Shown here one piece after another: positions 38,892-47,183 of a stretch of DNA of 64,000 bases. The notes beneath the pieces were generated by a model. It made no database searches, was not told where the DNA came from, and was given only the letters and a program-made list of their open reading frames with translations. The number at the start of each line of letters is the position of its first letter. The stretch's first letter is position 1. Location of the stretch: positions 82,076-146,075 of the forward strand of contig JAQYTG010000019.1 of NCBI GenBank assembly GCA_028724905.1, written 5' to 3'. Made by a program: the position numbers and the translations under genes. The stretch is from Actinomycetaceae bacterium (lineage in GTDB: Bacteria > Actinomycetota > Actinomycetes > Actinomycetales > Actinomycetaceae).

Positions 38892-41578
38892 GCGTTCTTC
38901 TCCACCGTCGTTGGATTCGGTGCCGCCGTCGCAGCGAAAGCTGGCGCGCTGGGCATTGCGCGGCTCGGAGCAGGGGTGCGTGAATCACGGGTAGGTGAAA
39001 CGGATGCAGTCGAGGCGGCCGTTAGAGCAGGAGAGTTTGGAGCGGAGGTAGGGAGAACGGATGTAGCTGGAGCGGGGGTGCTCCGGCCGGCGGTAGGAGG
39101 AGTAGAGGCAGCAGATTGTGTTGGCTTGGGAGCAGATGCAGTCGAGGTGGCTGTGATTGGAGTAGAGGTACTCGGAGCCGATGCATTCGGAGCCGATGCT
39201 CGCCTCTGGGACGCTCGCCTTTGGGATTCCTGTCCGTGGGATGCTCGCCCCTGGGATGCCGCGCTCTGCTCTAGCATGGCTGCCCACAGCTGCGGAAATT
39301 GCGGGAGCGTTTTGCTTGTCGTCTCAATATCGTCCACAAACACATGCGGCACGCGCAATCCGAGAATAGCTCCAAAGGTCGCCATGCGATGATCGGCGTA
39401 CGAGTCTAGATAAATGTTGGCGTCGCGCTCCTCATGCGATACATCGCACGTTCCAGTCGATGTCTTAGTGGAGCCCTGCGCGGACGCTCCAGCAGAGCCC
39501 TGAGCGGACACCCCAGCAGAGGTGCCAGCAGAGGTCTGAGCGGACGCCCCAGCAGAGCCCTGCGCGGACGCTCCAGCAGAGGTGCCAGCTGGAGCAGTGG
39601 ATGCCACAATAGCTGGCGAGATGGCCGAAGGCATAGCTAGTGCACCGTGCGCGGCTGCGGGAATAATCGTGAGGTCATCGCCACTTTCGTATGCGCTGAC
39701 GCCGATTTTTGCCAGTTCTATCCGCAGCGCAGCAAGCCGGTTTGTCTCGTGTCCGCGCAGTTGGCCAATATCTCGCAAGTGGCTTTCCCCTTGAGCGAAA
39801 GCTGCTACCGCGGCAATAGTGGGGACGAGTTCTCCCACGGCGTGCAGATTCATGTCGATTGCTTGGATGGCTCCTGGCGGAGGGCCGACCAGTTCGAGGG
39901 TGCCGTGTGTGGGATCAGGAGTGACGGCAGGTGGTGCGTCGTGATGTACAGCGGTGGGAGCTTCAGAGCGCGTATGGGTATCGGGGCGTGCGGCAGCGTC
40001 AGAGGGTGCAGGGGTATCCGAGCGTGTAGGAACGGCAGAGCGTGCGGAAACGTCGGAATGCGCAGGGGCTGAATGTGCTGGAACTGGGCGTGCTGGAGCT
40101 GGGCGCGTTGAGGCAGAATCTGCGGCAGTGGAGGCTGCGCTCGCAGTGCAAAAATCTGCTTGCTCAGTGGTGATAATGCGAGTTCGCCCGCCCATTGCCT
40201 CAAAAATTCGGGGGAGCTCGGCTCCTGGTTGCGTCGTGGAGAGTGGCCAGTTTGGGATGCGTATACGCCCGCCCGTCACCATTGCCGCTGCGAGAAACGG
40301 GCCAGCGTTCGAGAGGTCTGGTTCCACCGTCACGTCCTCTAGGTGCACCGGCCCAGGTTCCACCACCCAGCGCACTGGTGCTCCTGGTGCAGCGGGCGTT
40401 GGCGTTTGGGTGGGTTGAGCCTGGGTGGACGGTGGCATCTGAGCGGGCGGTGTTTGCGCGGCTGGCGTGACGGCAGTGGGGTCTGCCGGCTGGGCGGAAG
40501 CATCTGTTGATCGTGACGATTCGGGTAGGCGCGTGGTGGATTCGCGCAGCTGCGCGCTCAGGGCAGGTGCCAGTATCTCACTGCCAGCAGCATCGTATTC
40601 GTGCACCCGCACACCGGCTTGCCGCAGCAGCGCAAGCGTCATGCGAATATGCGGCAGTGAGGGAAGCTCTCCGCCGCAGTGGCGAAGATCGAGGCCATGG
40701 GCGAATCGCGGCGCCGCTAAGAGCAATCCGCTTACAAATTGAGAGCTGGCAGAGGCGTTGATTGAGACTATTCCACCAGCGAGAGAGCCGGTGCCCGTGA
40801 TCCTCAACGGCAGGTGTGCCGCGCTGTCGTCACTAAGCTGTTCACCGTCACTAAGTGGCCCGCCGTCACTGAGCAGCTTGGCGTCACTAAGTTGGCTGGC
40901 CTGTACCTGCACGCCTAGTTGTTCTAGGGCGGCAACCATAGCATCAATGGGGCGTTTGCGCGCTCCCTCATCGCCGTCAATTGTGCTCACGCCGGAAGCG
41001 AGGGCAGCTAGGGGTGGAACAAAACGCATCACGGTGCCCGCTAAGCCACAGTCAATATGCCCCCCATGCAGTGCGGTGGCAGGGAAAACGCGCCAGGCGT
41101 GGTCATCGGAGCGATCAATACGCATGCCGAGATGTTCGAGAGCCTGCGCCATGAGCACGGTATCTCGCGCCACCAGCGGCGCCGTAATCGTCACCGGTGA
41201 ATCGCTCAGCGCCGCGAGGACGAGATAACGGTTGGTGAGCGATTTTGAGCCTGGCAACTCTACGGTGGCATCCACGCGGCGAAAGGTGGTGTGGGTAGTT
41301 TCAGAAGTAAATCCAGAGGTGAGGCCAGGAGTGAGTCCAGTATGCGCAGCTTCAGCAGCCATAGCCTTAGTGGGCGCACCGCCGAGAATAGAAGCACTAT
41401 CGGGAGTGGATGCACCAGTGGGAGCGCTGCCAAGGACGGACATACTCTCGGGAGCGTTTGTGCCGCCCGAGGCAGACGTATCGGTGTGGGCACCCGCCCG
41501 AACGCCGTCACTGCTAGCGCCGGTAGATTGTTCCCCATCTGCTGATTCACCTGCATAAGGTGCGTGCCACAGGCTCAC
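38888..41578 (-). CDS. aroA: EPSP synthase (AroA) with four insertions and a tail
   Basis: 896 aa, twice the usual 430. Makes 5-enolpyruvylshikimate-3-phosphate in the shikimate pathway. All core motifs are present: MSLWHAPYA N-terminus, VELPGSKSLTNRYLVLAAL, GLAGTVMRFVPPLAAL, DGDEGARKRPIDAM, SASSQFVSGLLLAAPRF, VEPDLSNAGPFLAAAM, DMNLHAVGELVPTIAAVAAF, LRGHETNRLAALRIELAKIG, DSYADHRMATFGAILG. Between them lie Ala/Ser/Thr/Pro-rich inserts: about 90 aa after residue 10, an LSD repeat of about 20, about 65, about 85 and about 45 aa, plus a C-terminal tail of about 110. GTG start with AAGGGGG upstream; 22 nt after the CDGSH gene. Confidence 0.95.
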   Translation of the reverse strand: MSLWHAPYAGESADGEQSTGASSDGVRAGAHTDTSASGGTNAPESMSVLGSAPTGASTPDSASILGGAPTKAMAAEAAHTGLTPGLTSGFTSETTHTTFRRVDATVELPGSKSLTNRYLVLAALSDSPVTITAPLVARDTVLMAQALEHLGMRIDRSDDHAWRVFPATALHGGHIDCGLAGTVMRFVPPLAALASGVSTIDGDEGARKRPIDAMVAALEQLGVQVQASQLSDAKLLSDGGPLSDGEQLSDDSAAHLPLRITGTGSLAGGIVSINASASSQFVSGLLLAAPRFAHGLDLRHCGGELPSLPHIRMTLALLRQAGVRVHEYDAAGSEILAPALSAQLRESTTRLPESSRSTDASAQPADPTAVTPAAQTPPAQMPPSTQAQPTQTPTPAAPGAPVRWVVEPGPVHLEDVTVEPDLSNAGPFLAAAMVTGGRIRIPNWPLSTTQPGAELPRIFEAMGGRTRIITTEQADFCTASAASTAADSASTRPAPARPVPAHSAPAHSDVSARSAVPTRSDTPAPSDAAARPDTHTRSEAPTAVHHDAPPAVTPDPTHGTLELVGPPPGAIQAIDMNLHAVGELVPTIAAVAAFAQGESHLRDIGQLRGHETNRLAALRIELAKIGVSAYESGDDLTIIPAAAHGALAMPSAISPAIVASTAPAGTSAGASAQGSAGASAQTSAGTSAGVSAQGSAGASAQGSTKTSTGTCDVSHEERDANIYLDSYADHRMATFGAILGLRVPHVFVDDIETTSKTLPQFPQLWAAMLEQSAASQGRASHGQESQRRASQRRASAPNASAPSTSTPITATSTASAPKPTQSAASTPPTAGRSTPAPATSVLPTSAPNSPALTAASTASVSPTRDSRTPAPSRAMPSAPAFAATAAPNPTTVEKNA
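39195..39269. repeat. Five 15-bp units in the aroA tail
   Basis: GATGCTCGCCTCTGG (39195-39209), GACGCTCGCCTTTGG, GATTCCTGTCCGTGG, GATGCTCGCCCCTGG (39240-39254), GATGCCGCGCTCTGC (39255-39269). Confidence 0.88.
39471..39590. repeat. 24-bp/12-bp minisatellite inside aroA
   Basis: Four 24-bp units beginning GAGCCCTGCGCGGACGCTCC (39471, 39495, 39531, 39555) with the same 12-bp half unit GAGGTGCCAGCA/T after units 2 and 4 (39519-39530, 39579-39590). Units 1 and 4 are identical. The organisation is a 60-bp higher-order repeat (24+24+12). Confidence 0.95.
40826..40897. repeat. Four 18-bp units inside aroA
   Basis: GTCGTCACTAAGCTGTTC (40826-40843), ACCGTCACTAAGTGGCCC (40844-40861), GCCGTCACTGAGCAGCTT (40862-40879), GGCGTCACTAAGTTGGCT (40880-40897). 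They encode the LSDx repeats of the protein. Confidence 0.93.
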
Positions 41579-41600
41579 CTAACCCCCTTAGCTGCGCACA

Positions 41601-42296
41601 TCACTCATCAATGTGCCCATCATTGAAGCTAATCGAAATGTGGGAGGCATCGCAAAATGGCATTGTGCGAGAACGCCCACAGCGGCAGAGCATATAGCGC
41701 TGGCGGGTTTCATAGGGGGCAGCCGTGCCTTTGAGCGGGATGCCTCCCTGGACGGCAATACCTGAGCTCGCATTTTGCTGAGGGTCTTGGACGATAGTCA
41801 CACGAGGTGCCAATTCCGGCTCTTCCCAGGTGCCGTCTTCCGCTCTGCGGGTGAGCCGACCTGCGAGGCATTCGTCAATCGTCTGGGTGGCGCTGGCTAT
41901 CTCTTCGGAGGTCTGGGCTTTTTTAGCTTGATTCCAGGCATCTCCGCCCTCATTGTGGCAAAAACGTACAAAGGAGCAGCGGTGGTCATCTCCGAGAGTG
42001 AGAGCTGGCCCCTCTTGCACATCAGCACGTTCGTCATAGGTATTGTGTTTAGCAACGTCGAGTCCGTCAAAAGTGGTTGTGGCGTGTGAGCCGTCGCAGA
42101 ACGGCTTGTCCTGACTGTGGCCGCAGCGGCAGAGTGCATATTTTTGTGCTTGTGGGAGTTCGCGCCCCTCTTCCAAGACGTACCCCTTGCCTGCAGGGCG
42201 AATGCGCCCCTCGTGCAGCGGCACTCCGCCACGCACAATGATTGGTCCACTAGGAATGATCTCGATATTCATCTGCGGTGTGGTGTGGGTGTCCAT
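41601..42296 (-). CDS. Double CDGSH iron-sulfur domain protein
   Basis: 231 aa with two CDGSH-type 2Fe-2S binding motifs, CRCGHSQDKPFCDGSH (about residue 60) and CRCGRSRTMPFCDASH (about residue 210; the third residue of CDGSH is Ala). A divergent Fer4-like linker CSFVRFCHNEGGDAW lies between them. Probably a redox or Fe-S/sulfur transfer protein; partner unknown. The frame extends to 42446, but ATG at 42296 has TAGGAG upstream. First gene of the run with aroA-rsgA. Confidence 0.88.
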   Translation of the reverse strand: MDTHTTPQMNIEIIPSGPIIVRGGVPLHEGRIRPAGKGYVLEEGRELPQAQKYALCRCGHSQDKPFCDGSHATTTFDGLDVAKHNTYDERADVQEGPALTLGDDHRCSFVRFCHNEGGDAWNQAKKAQTSEEIASATQTIDECLAGRLTRRAEDGTWEEPELAPRVTIVQDPQQNASSGIAVQGGIPLKGTAAPYETRQRYMLCRCGRSRTMPFCDASHISISFNDGHIDE

Positions 42297-42721
42297 GATA
42301 CTCCTATTCCGATGTGTATACCCATGTGGATCAAGGTAGCCGCAGTAAAACGATGCAACCGACGCGGCTGATGTGACTGATACGGCTGATGCACCCCGAT
42401 GTAGCGGATGTGCCTCGATGTAGCAAACGTCAGAGTGACGGTTCACTGATAGTTCACTATTTTATCTGGTTCGACGATCATTGCCCCACGTTTTTGCTTG
42501 GTGATCCAGTATATTCGCGCTCTGCGTGGTCTGTACGCATAGTTGTATGCTCTGCATTTGCGCTCTGGACGCTGCACAGGTGGCGGTGATGCCGCTAAAC
42601 TGGCTTTATTGTATGTACGTTCACGTGAACAAAGAAGTGTATGCGTGCCCTCAATTTGCAGGTGCGTGTGCGTCGTCACGAGATACGCGCGGAGATAGTG
42701 ATAGGCAGCTCAGGAGGCACA
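42297..42721. other. Divergent spacer between CDGSH and DUF4235 genes
   Basis: 425 bp without a gene. Loose tandem copies of CGGCTGATG and CCGATGTAGCGGATG occur at about 42362-42430. The AGGAGG ribosome site of the DUF4235 gene lies at its right end. Confidence 0.55.
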
Positions 42722-43024
42722 ATGAATCTCGGTTGGAAAGTAATCACTCTGGGTGTGGGCGCTGCAGCTGGGTTGGCTGCTAAGACTGCCGTCGATGTGG
42801 TGTGGGAAAAAGTGCTTGGGAATCGCAAACCCACGGGCGGAGAAGAAGACCTCGATCAGCCCTTTGCGCAGATCGTTGTTTTTACTACGGTGACGGCAGT
42901 TGTCACGTCGCTGGCAGCGGAGGCGGTGAAGCGTTCCTCAGCGAAGGCCTACGGGCGCCACGAAGTTAAGAAAGCTGAAAAGTTGGCAGCGGCAACAAGC
43001 CTGATAGTGCCGCCCGTGCACTAA
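42722..43024 (+). CDS. DUF4235-family small membrane protein
   Basis: 100 aa. Seen: MNLGWKVITLGVGAAAGLAA with a first hydrophobic helix, VWEKVLGNRKPTGGEEDLDQ, then a second helix IVVFTTVTAVVTSLAAEAVK, the DUF4235 pattern. Function unknown. ATG at 42722 follows AGGAGGCACA. Its stop region is part of a repeat (42997-43059). Confidence 0.82.
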   Translation: MNLGWKVITLGVGAAAGLAAKTAVDVVWEKVLGNRKPTGGEEDLDQPFAQIVVFTTVTAVVTSLAAEAVKRSSAKAYGRHEVKKAEKLAAATSLIVPPVH

Positions 43025-43059
43025 GCCTGATGCTGGCCTAGCGCTAAACCTGATGGTAG
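42997..43059. repeat. Repeat through the DUF4235 stop
   Basis: AAGCCTGATAGTG (42997-43009, inside the gene), AAGCCTGATGCTG (43023-43035, overlapping the stop TAA at 43022-43024) and AAACCTGATGGTAG (43046-43059). Confidence 0.85.
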
Positions 43060-43165
43060 CTGTGCGCGTACTGTGGCCGTGGCTTGGCGCGTACTTACAA
43101 CGCTGCTATATAGCATGGACCGCCATGTAGCTTCGTCATGCGGCTAGCAGAGGGCTAGCTGCAGA

Positions 43166-43320
43166 TTTCTTTTCGCTGCCCACTATGGACGACGATCCAG
43201 TATCGACGGCGAAGATGAGTACCTGTTCGTCGATGATGTGTCGATGATGCCGCAGATGATTCGGTAATTTCCTACTCGGTAGCGCCAATACCCTGCAAGG
43301 TGTCCCGTCAAGGCTGTGTC
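43166..43320 (-). pseudogene. RelE-family toxin remnant, frameshifted
   Basis: On the minus strand one frame reads ALTGHLAGYWRYRVGNYRII and then CGIID; another continues DEQVLIFAVDTGSSSIVG. Joined, this is the C-terminal half of a RelE/ParE mRNA interferase (family pattern LxGYWRYRVGDYRVICxIxDxxLxIxVVxVGHR). The break coincides with an 11-bp direct duplication at 43230-43251; deleting one copy restores CGIIDEQVLIF in frame. No clear N-terminal half and no antitoxin gene are seen, so this is a decayed toxin-antitoxin locus. Confidence 0.75.
43230..43251. repeat. 11-bp tandem duplication that breaks relE
   Basis: TCGATGATGTG (43230-43240) followed by TCGATGATGCC (43241-43251); 11 is not a multiple of 3, so the reading frame shifts here. 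Confidence 0.85.
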
Positions 43321-43506
43321 GGTATGCATTGACCGATATATGACGGTATACAGGATTAATACACTCAACGCTACACAAAGGTGTGCGTCGTGCATGAATT
43401 GCACCGTGATACAAGGCCAGCAGATGTCTGGCGGCACGTAAGGAGAAAGAGATGAAAAAGATGTCTCAGTTGGCTGTGGTGACGTTCTAGGTGTTGGTTA
43501 GTGGTC

Positions 43507-43668
43507 ATGGTACTTCGTAAGCGGTGTGGGCTGGCTGTGGTGGTGGCGCTAGTGATGGCTGTGGCCAGCCAGTCCCAAACCAGCCACATAACCCGTCCAC
43601 AACCATTGCACCATCACAACACTCCCACATCCGCTATCACGAACTCTGCGTCTGCCGTCACACCCTAA
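43507..43668 (+). CDS. Possible small exported peptide
   Basis: 53 aa: basic start MVLRKRCG, hydrophobic core LAVVVALVMAVASQS and a His/Thr/Pro-rich tail. It looks like a signal peptide with a short mature part, ended by a hairpin terminator at 43707-43741. No good ribosome site, and an aborted start MKKMSQLAVVTF with AAGGAG at 43442-43490 lies just upstream, so it may instead be the debris of a secreted-protein gene. Confidence 0.3.
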   Translation: MVLRKRCGLAVVVALVMAVASQSQTSHITRPQPLHHHNTPTSAITNSASAVTP

Positions 43669-43706
43669 AACAACGTCGTCTTAAAAACAGTGCAAACATA
43701 CAGTGG

Positions 43707-43741
43707 AACCCCTAGGCCAGATCAACGCTAGCCTAGGGGTT
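43707..43741. terminator. Hairpin terminator upstream of the thiamine operon
   Basis: Perfect 11-bp inverted repeat AACCCCTAGGC (43707-43717) / GCCTAGGGGTT (43731-43741), followed by TTCG. Insulates thiB from the upstream region. Confidence 0.65.
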
Positions 43742-43850
43742 TCGCTGGTAAGTGCCCACGTGCAAGCTAGCACGAGATAAGGCTCCTACTGAAAACTGTG
43801 GAGCAGGAAACAGATATCCGCTGCGAAACGCCGTGGGCTTTGGGCGGAGC

Positions 43851-43856
43851 TATACT
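43851..43856 (+). promoter_or_regulatory. -10 box of the thiBPQ operon
   Basis: TATACT just upstream of the riboswitch, predicting transcription start near 43863. Confidence 0.5.
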
Positions 43857-43865
43857 GGGAGAAAC

Positions 43866-43972
43866 GACAGGGGAGCGCAAACAGCGCTGAGAGTGCAAGC
43901 GGTGGCCTGATGGCTTCGCACAAAGCAGACCCTCGAACCTGATCTGGGTAATGCCGGCGAAGGAAGTCGAGA
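43866..43972 (+). ncRNA. TPP riboswitch (THI element)
   Basis: Contains the conserved pyrimidine-sensor CTGAGAGTGC (43887 onward) and the pyrophosphate-sensor ACCCTCGAACCTGATCTGGG followed by TAATGCCGGCGAAGGAAGTC. Lies 50 nt before the thiB start. Binding of thiamine diphosphate should switch off thiBPQ, probably by hiding the ribosome site GGAGGAAAG or by termination; the exact expression platform is not obvious. Confidence 0.95.
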
Positions 43973-44022
43973 TTCTCTCCGCAGCCGTTGTGGCTGTGCC
44001 CTCCAGGATATGGAGGAAAGCA

Positions 44023-45114
44023 ATGAGATCATTGAAGAAAATAGTGGCGGGTATCGCGGCACTGACGAGCATGGCAGCCTTAGGTGCGTGCTCAATAGCT
44101 GGCCAATCCACATCTGGCGGTGCTGGGGGAGCGGCAACTGGCACAGATCAACCCACAACGGTGACGGTGGTCACGCACGATTCTTTTAATCTGCCAAAAG
44201 AGCTTATTGAAAAATTTGAGAAAGTCAGTGGCTACAAGCTGGTGACCACGGCTCCAGGGGATGCGGGTGTGCTGCTCAATCAGCTGTTGCTGAGCAACGG
44301 CAAAGGGAAAGCAGATGCCTACTACGGGCTCGACAATTTCTCATATCAAAAGTTGGGTGCCGCTGGAGCACTCGCTCCCACGACGGCTGACCAGGCATGG
44401 GACGGTGGCGAGATTGCTCAGCTAGCAGATGAGCCCATCGCGTTTGGGGATGCTGCGGCAGTGCCGATTGATCGTGGAGATGTGTGCCTGAATGTGGACA
44501 ACAACTGGTTTAAGGCCAAGGGGAAGAATCCGCCAGCTACGTTTGACGACATCATTAAGCCTGAGTACAAAGACCTCACAGTGGTGGAAAATCCGGCGAA
44601 ATCGAGCCCTGGTTTTGCCATGCTCGTGGGTACCCAAACTCTCTACGCGGATGGGTGGAAAGACTATTGGAACAAGCTCTTCGCCAATGGGGTCAAAGTA
44701 GTCGATGGTTGGAGCGACGCCTACAGCGTGGATTACTCAGCTGGTGAAGGCAAAGGAAGCTATCCGATCATGCTCAGCTATGGATCCTCGCCGGCGGATG
44801 CAGCGGGAGCCACCAGTTCACTCGATGCTACGTGCGTGCGGCAAATTGAATACGCTGGTGTGCTCGCAGGAGCCAAAAACCCTGAAGGTGCCCAGGCATT
44901 TGTGAACTTTATGCTCTCCAGCGAGGTGCAAAGCGCCATCGCAGACAATATGTATATGTACCCTGAGCGCACAGGGGTGACGCTTCCTGAAAAGTTTGAG
45001 AAGTACGCCAAACTCGCCGATGCCCCTATCAAAGTGGACGCAGATAGTGCGCAGGCAAACCGTGATACCTGGATTAAAGAGTGGACTGCCCTCTTTGAAG
45101 CCGCGCAAAAGTGA
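44023..45114 (+). CDS. thiB: Thiamine ABC transporter substrate-binding lipoprotein
   Basis: 363 aa. Lipoprotein signal MRSLKKIVAGIAALTSMAAL with lipobox LGAC (Cys about 25), then a Ser/Gly-rich linker and a periplasmic-binding fold (TVTVVTHDSFNLPKELIEKF, GKGKADAYYGLDNFSYQK, NPAKSSPGFAMLVGTQTL). Anchored outside the membrane, delivers thiamine or TPP to ThiP. Upstream TPP riboswitch supports the substrate. ATG at 44023 with GGAGGAAAG; the frame from 43951 is inside the riboswitch. Confidence 0.94.
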   Translation: MRSLKKIVAGIAALTSMAALGACSIAGQSTSGGAGGAATGTDQPTTVTVVTHDSFNLPKELIEKFEKVSGYKLVTTAPGDAGVLLNQLLLSNGKGKADAYYGLDNFSYQKLGAAGALAPTTADQAWDGGEIAQLADEPIAFGDAAAVPIDRGDVCLNVDNNWFKAKGKNPPATFDDIIKPEYKDLTVVENPAKSSPGFAMLVGTQTLYADGWKDYWNKLFANGVKVVDGWSDAYSVDYSAGEGKGSYPIMLSYGSSPADAAGATSSLDATCVRQIEYAGVLAGAKNPEGAQAFVNFMLSSEVQSAIADNMYMYPERTGVTLPEKFEKYAKLADAPIKVDADSAQANRDTWIKEWTALFEAAQK

Positions 45115-45238
45115 AATGAGGGTTTGTGCGCACAAGTGAGATGAGGGCGTTGATGTGCGCGTACGTGAAAGCTGTGCCCGCGCACAAACGAGACTGCGGG
45201 AAGTGAGTTCGCGCAAAAATGAGACTGCGGGAAGTGAG
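45103..45238. repeat. Copies of the thiB gene end in the thiB-thiP spacer
   Basis: GCGCAAAAGTGAAATGAGGG (45103-45122, containing the stop) recurs as GCGCACAAGTGAGATGAGGG (45128-45147). Two longer related units follow at 45180-45207 and 45211-45238, both containing GAGACTGCGGGAAGTGAG. The rest of the 269-bp spacer has GGATGGCGCGGTAAA-type repeats. Confidence 0.9.
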
Positions 45239-45383
45239 CCGGCGCGCTAAAGGCTGGCACAGCAAAGGCTGCTGCGTAGTAGAGGATGACGGGTGGTAAG
45301 GGATGGCGCGGTAAAGGATGGCGCGTCATCTCGCCATCTAGCCATGCAAAGTTCGCAGAAGTGAGGTATCTAAGTGAGGCACT

Positions 45384-47183
45384 GTGGGTAAACTCGGCAA
45401 GTTGAGCTGGGGGATAGCAGCAGCGATTCCCCTGGCTTTTCTTACCGTATTTTTCCTCTGGCCTGTCGGGTCGATCCTACTCAGAGGGCTCACTGCCGGA
45501 GTCATCGGCGGAAGCACAAATTTTTCTGGCGGGCCCGCGCCCTCTCCTGCCGCCACATTTGCTGAGGTGTTTGGCGCTGCACGCACCTGGAAAATCGTGT
45601 GGCAAACGGTGTGGATGGCGTGCGCCGGCACGGCTTTGTCGGTGCTCTTTGGCGTGCCAGGAGCGTATGTGCTCTATCGTTTGCGGCTTCCGGCGGCTGC
45701 CCTGTGGCGCGGGCTCATCACTATTCCTTTTGTCTTGCCTACTGTGGTGGTCGGCATCGCCTTTCGGGCGTTGTTCGATGGAGATGGGCCTGCAGCGTTT
45801 CTCGGCATCGGCCAGAGTACGACGGCGGTGGTGCTGGCGATGGTGTTTTTCAACTTTTCGCTGATCGCCCGCACCGTCGGCTCTATGTGGATGGGCTTAG
45901 ATTCACGGCAAGCTGAAGCTGCTCGCACGCTGGGAGCCTCTGCGTGGAAAGCCTTTCGCACGGTGACGCTGGTGCAGCTTGCCCCAGCTATAGCTGCCGG
46001 AGCCAGCCTGGTGTTTCTCTACTGCTGCACGGCCTATGGATTAGTGACGACACTCGGGCGGCCAGCCTACGGCACGATTGAGACGGAAATATACTTACAG
46101 ACCGTCACCTATTTAGATCTCAACAAAGCATCGCTGCTGAGTTTACTGCAATTCGCCATCGTGGCGCTTGCTTTGGTGGCGAGCTCTCGGCTCACTCGCC
46201 GTACTGAAACGACGCTGCGAGCGAACACTCATTCGCCCCGCAGGCCGTCTATCGCTGACGTTCCAGCTTTTATCGCAACCGGTTTGATGCTCGCCTTGAT
46301 TGTGGCTCCGATGGCAACGCTCGTGATCCGTTCTTTTCGAGTGCAGGGGCAGTGGAGTCTGCTCAACTATCAGCTGCTCTCTGATTCCTCTGGAGTGGGC
46401 ATGGCTGGCGGTACGACGGTGATCGAAACGCTGAATCACTCGCTGGCAATTGCCACGGATGCCACCTTGATTGCGCTCGCTGTAGGGATGCCTCTCGCCT
46501 ACGTGCTCTCTCGTCAGATGCATGGCGGCTGGGCGAAAGCCCAGAGCGTTATCGACGCTTTCGTGCTGTTGCCTATCGGTATTTCTACGGTGACGGTGGG
46601 TTTCGGCCTGCTCGTCACGCTCGGCTTGGGGCCGATGGCTTCCTCTGCATGGCTGGTGCCGATCACACAATCAATCGTAGCCCTGCCATTGGTGGTGCGC
46701 GCTATTGTGCCAAGTGTGCGGGCGATTGATCCGCGCACCCGAGAGGCGGCCAGCACGCTTGGAGCCAGTCCGCTGAGAGTGCTTTTGACTATCGACGTAC
46801 CATTAGCGGCGCGCGGAATTATTTTGGCATTTGGCTTTGCTTTTGCAGTATCTATGGGGGAATTCGGGGCGACGAGCTTCGTGGCTAACCCGCAGTATCA
46901 GACCTTGCCGGTGCTGATTGTGAAGTTGCTCAGCCGCCCAGGAGCGCACAACTACGGTATGGCGCTTGCTGGCGCCGTGATCCTCGCAGTGATTACCGGC
47001 AGTGTGATGATGACGGCAGAGACGCTGCTGCGCTCTGATTCTACGAAGCCCTCGCGGTGGCGGCGTATGAAGCGAGCTGCGCGGAGTACTTTCTTATTGT
47101 GCAAACTGTTTCTTTACGAGATCAGCGCACGGCGTGCGAAGATAACGGATAGTGGTGACGGCATGAGGAACGGTGAACAGTGA
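45384..47183 (+). CDS. thiP: Thiamine ABC transporter permease
   Basis: 599 aa, about 12 transmembrane helices in two fused MetI-like halves. EAA-type loops for ATPase contact: EAARTLGASAWKAFRTVTL in the first half and EAASTLGASPLRVLLTIDV in the second. Moves thiamine or TPP across the membrane. GTG start at 45384. Overlaps the ATPase gene by 4 nt (GTGA). Confidence 0.92.
   Translation: MGKLGKLSWGIAAAIPLAFLTVFFLWPVGSILLRGLTAGVIGGSTNFSGGPAPSPAATFAEVFGAARTWKIVWQTVWMACAGTALSVLFGVPGAYVLYRLRLPAAALWRGLITIPFVLPTVVVGIAFRALFDGDGPAAFLGIGQSTTAVVLAMVFFNFSLIARTVGSMWMGLDSRQAEAARTLGASAWKAFRTVTLVQLAPAIAAGASLVFLYCCTAYGLVTTLGRPAYGTIETEIYLQTVTYLDLNKASLLSLLQFAIVALALVASSRLTRRTETTLRANTHSPRRPSIADVPAFIATGLMLALIVAPMATLVIRSFRVQGQWSLLNYQLLSDSSGVGMAGGTTVIETLNHSLAIATDATLIALAVGMPLAYVLSRQMHGGWAKAQSVIDAFVLLPIGISTVTVGFGLLVTLGLGPMASSAWLVPITQSIVALPLVVRAIVPSVRAIDPRTREAASTLGASPLRVLLTIDVPLAARGIILAFGFAFAVSMGEFGATSFVANPQYQTLPVLIVKLLSRPGAHNYGMALAGAVILAVITGSVMMTAETLLRSDSTKPSRWRRMKRAARSTFLLCKLFLYEISARRAKITDSGDGMRNGEQ

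Noticed and set aside
39850..40470. Plus-strand ORFs opposite aroA
   Set aside because: Long open frames arise from the repetitive codons of the aroA inserts; no start signals or homology.
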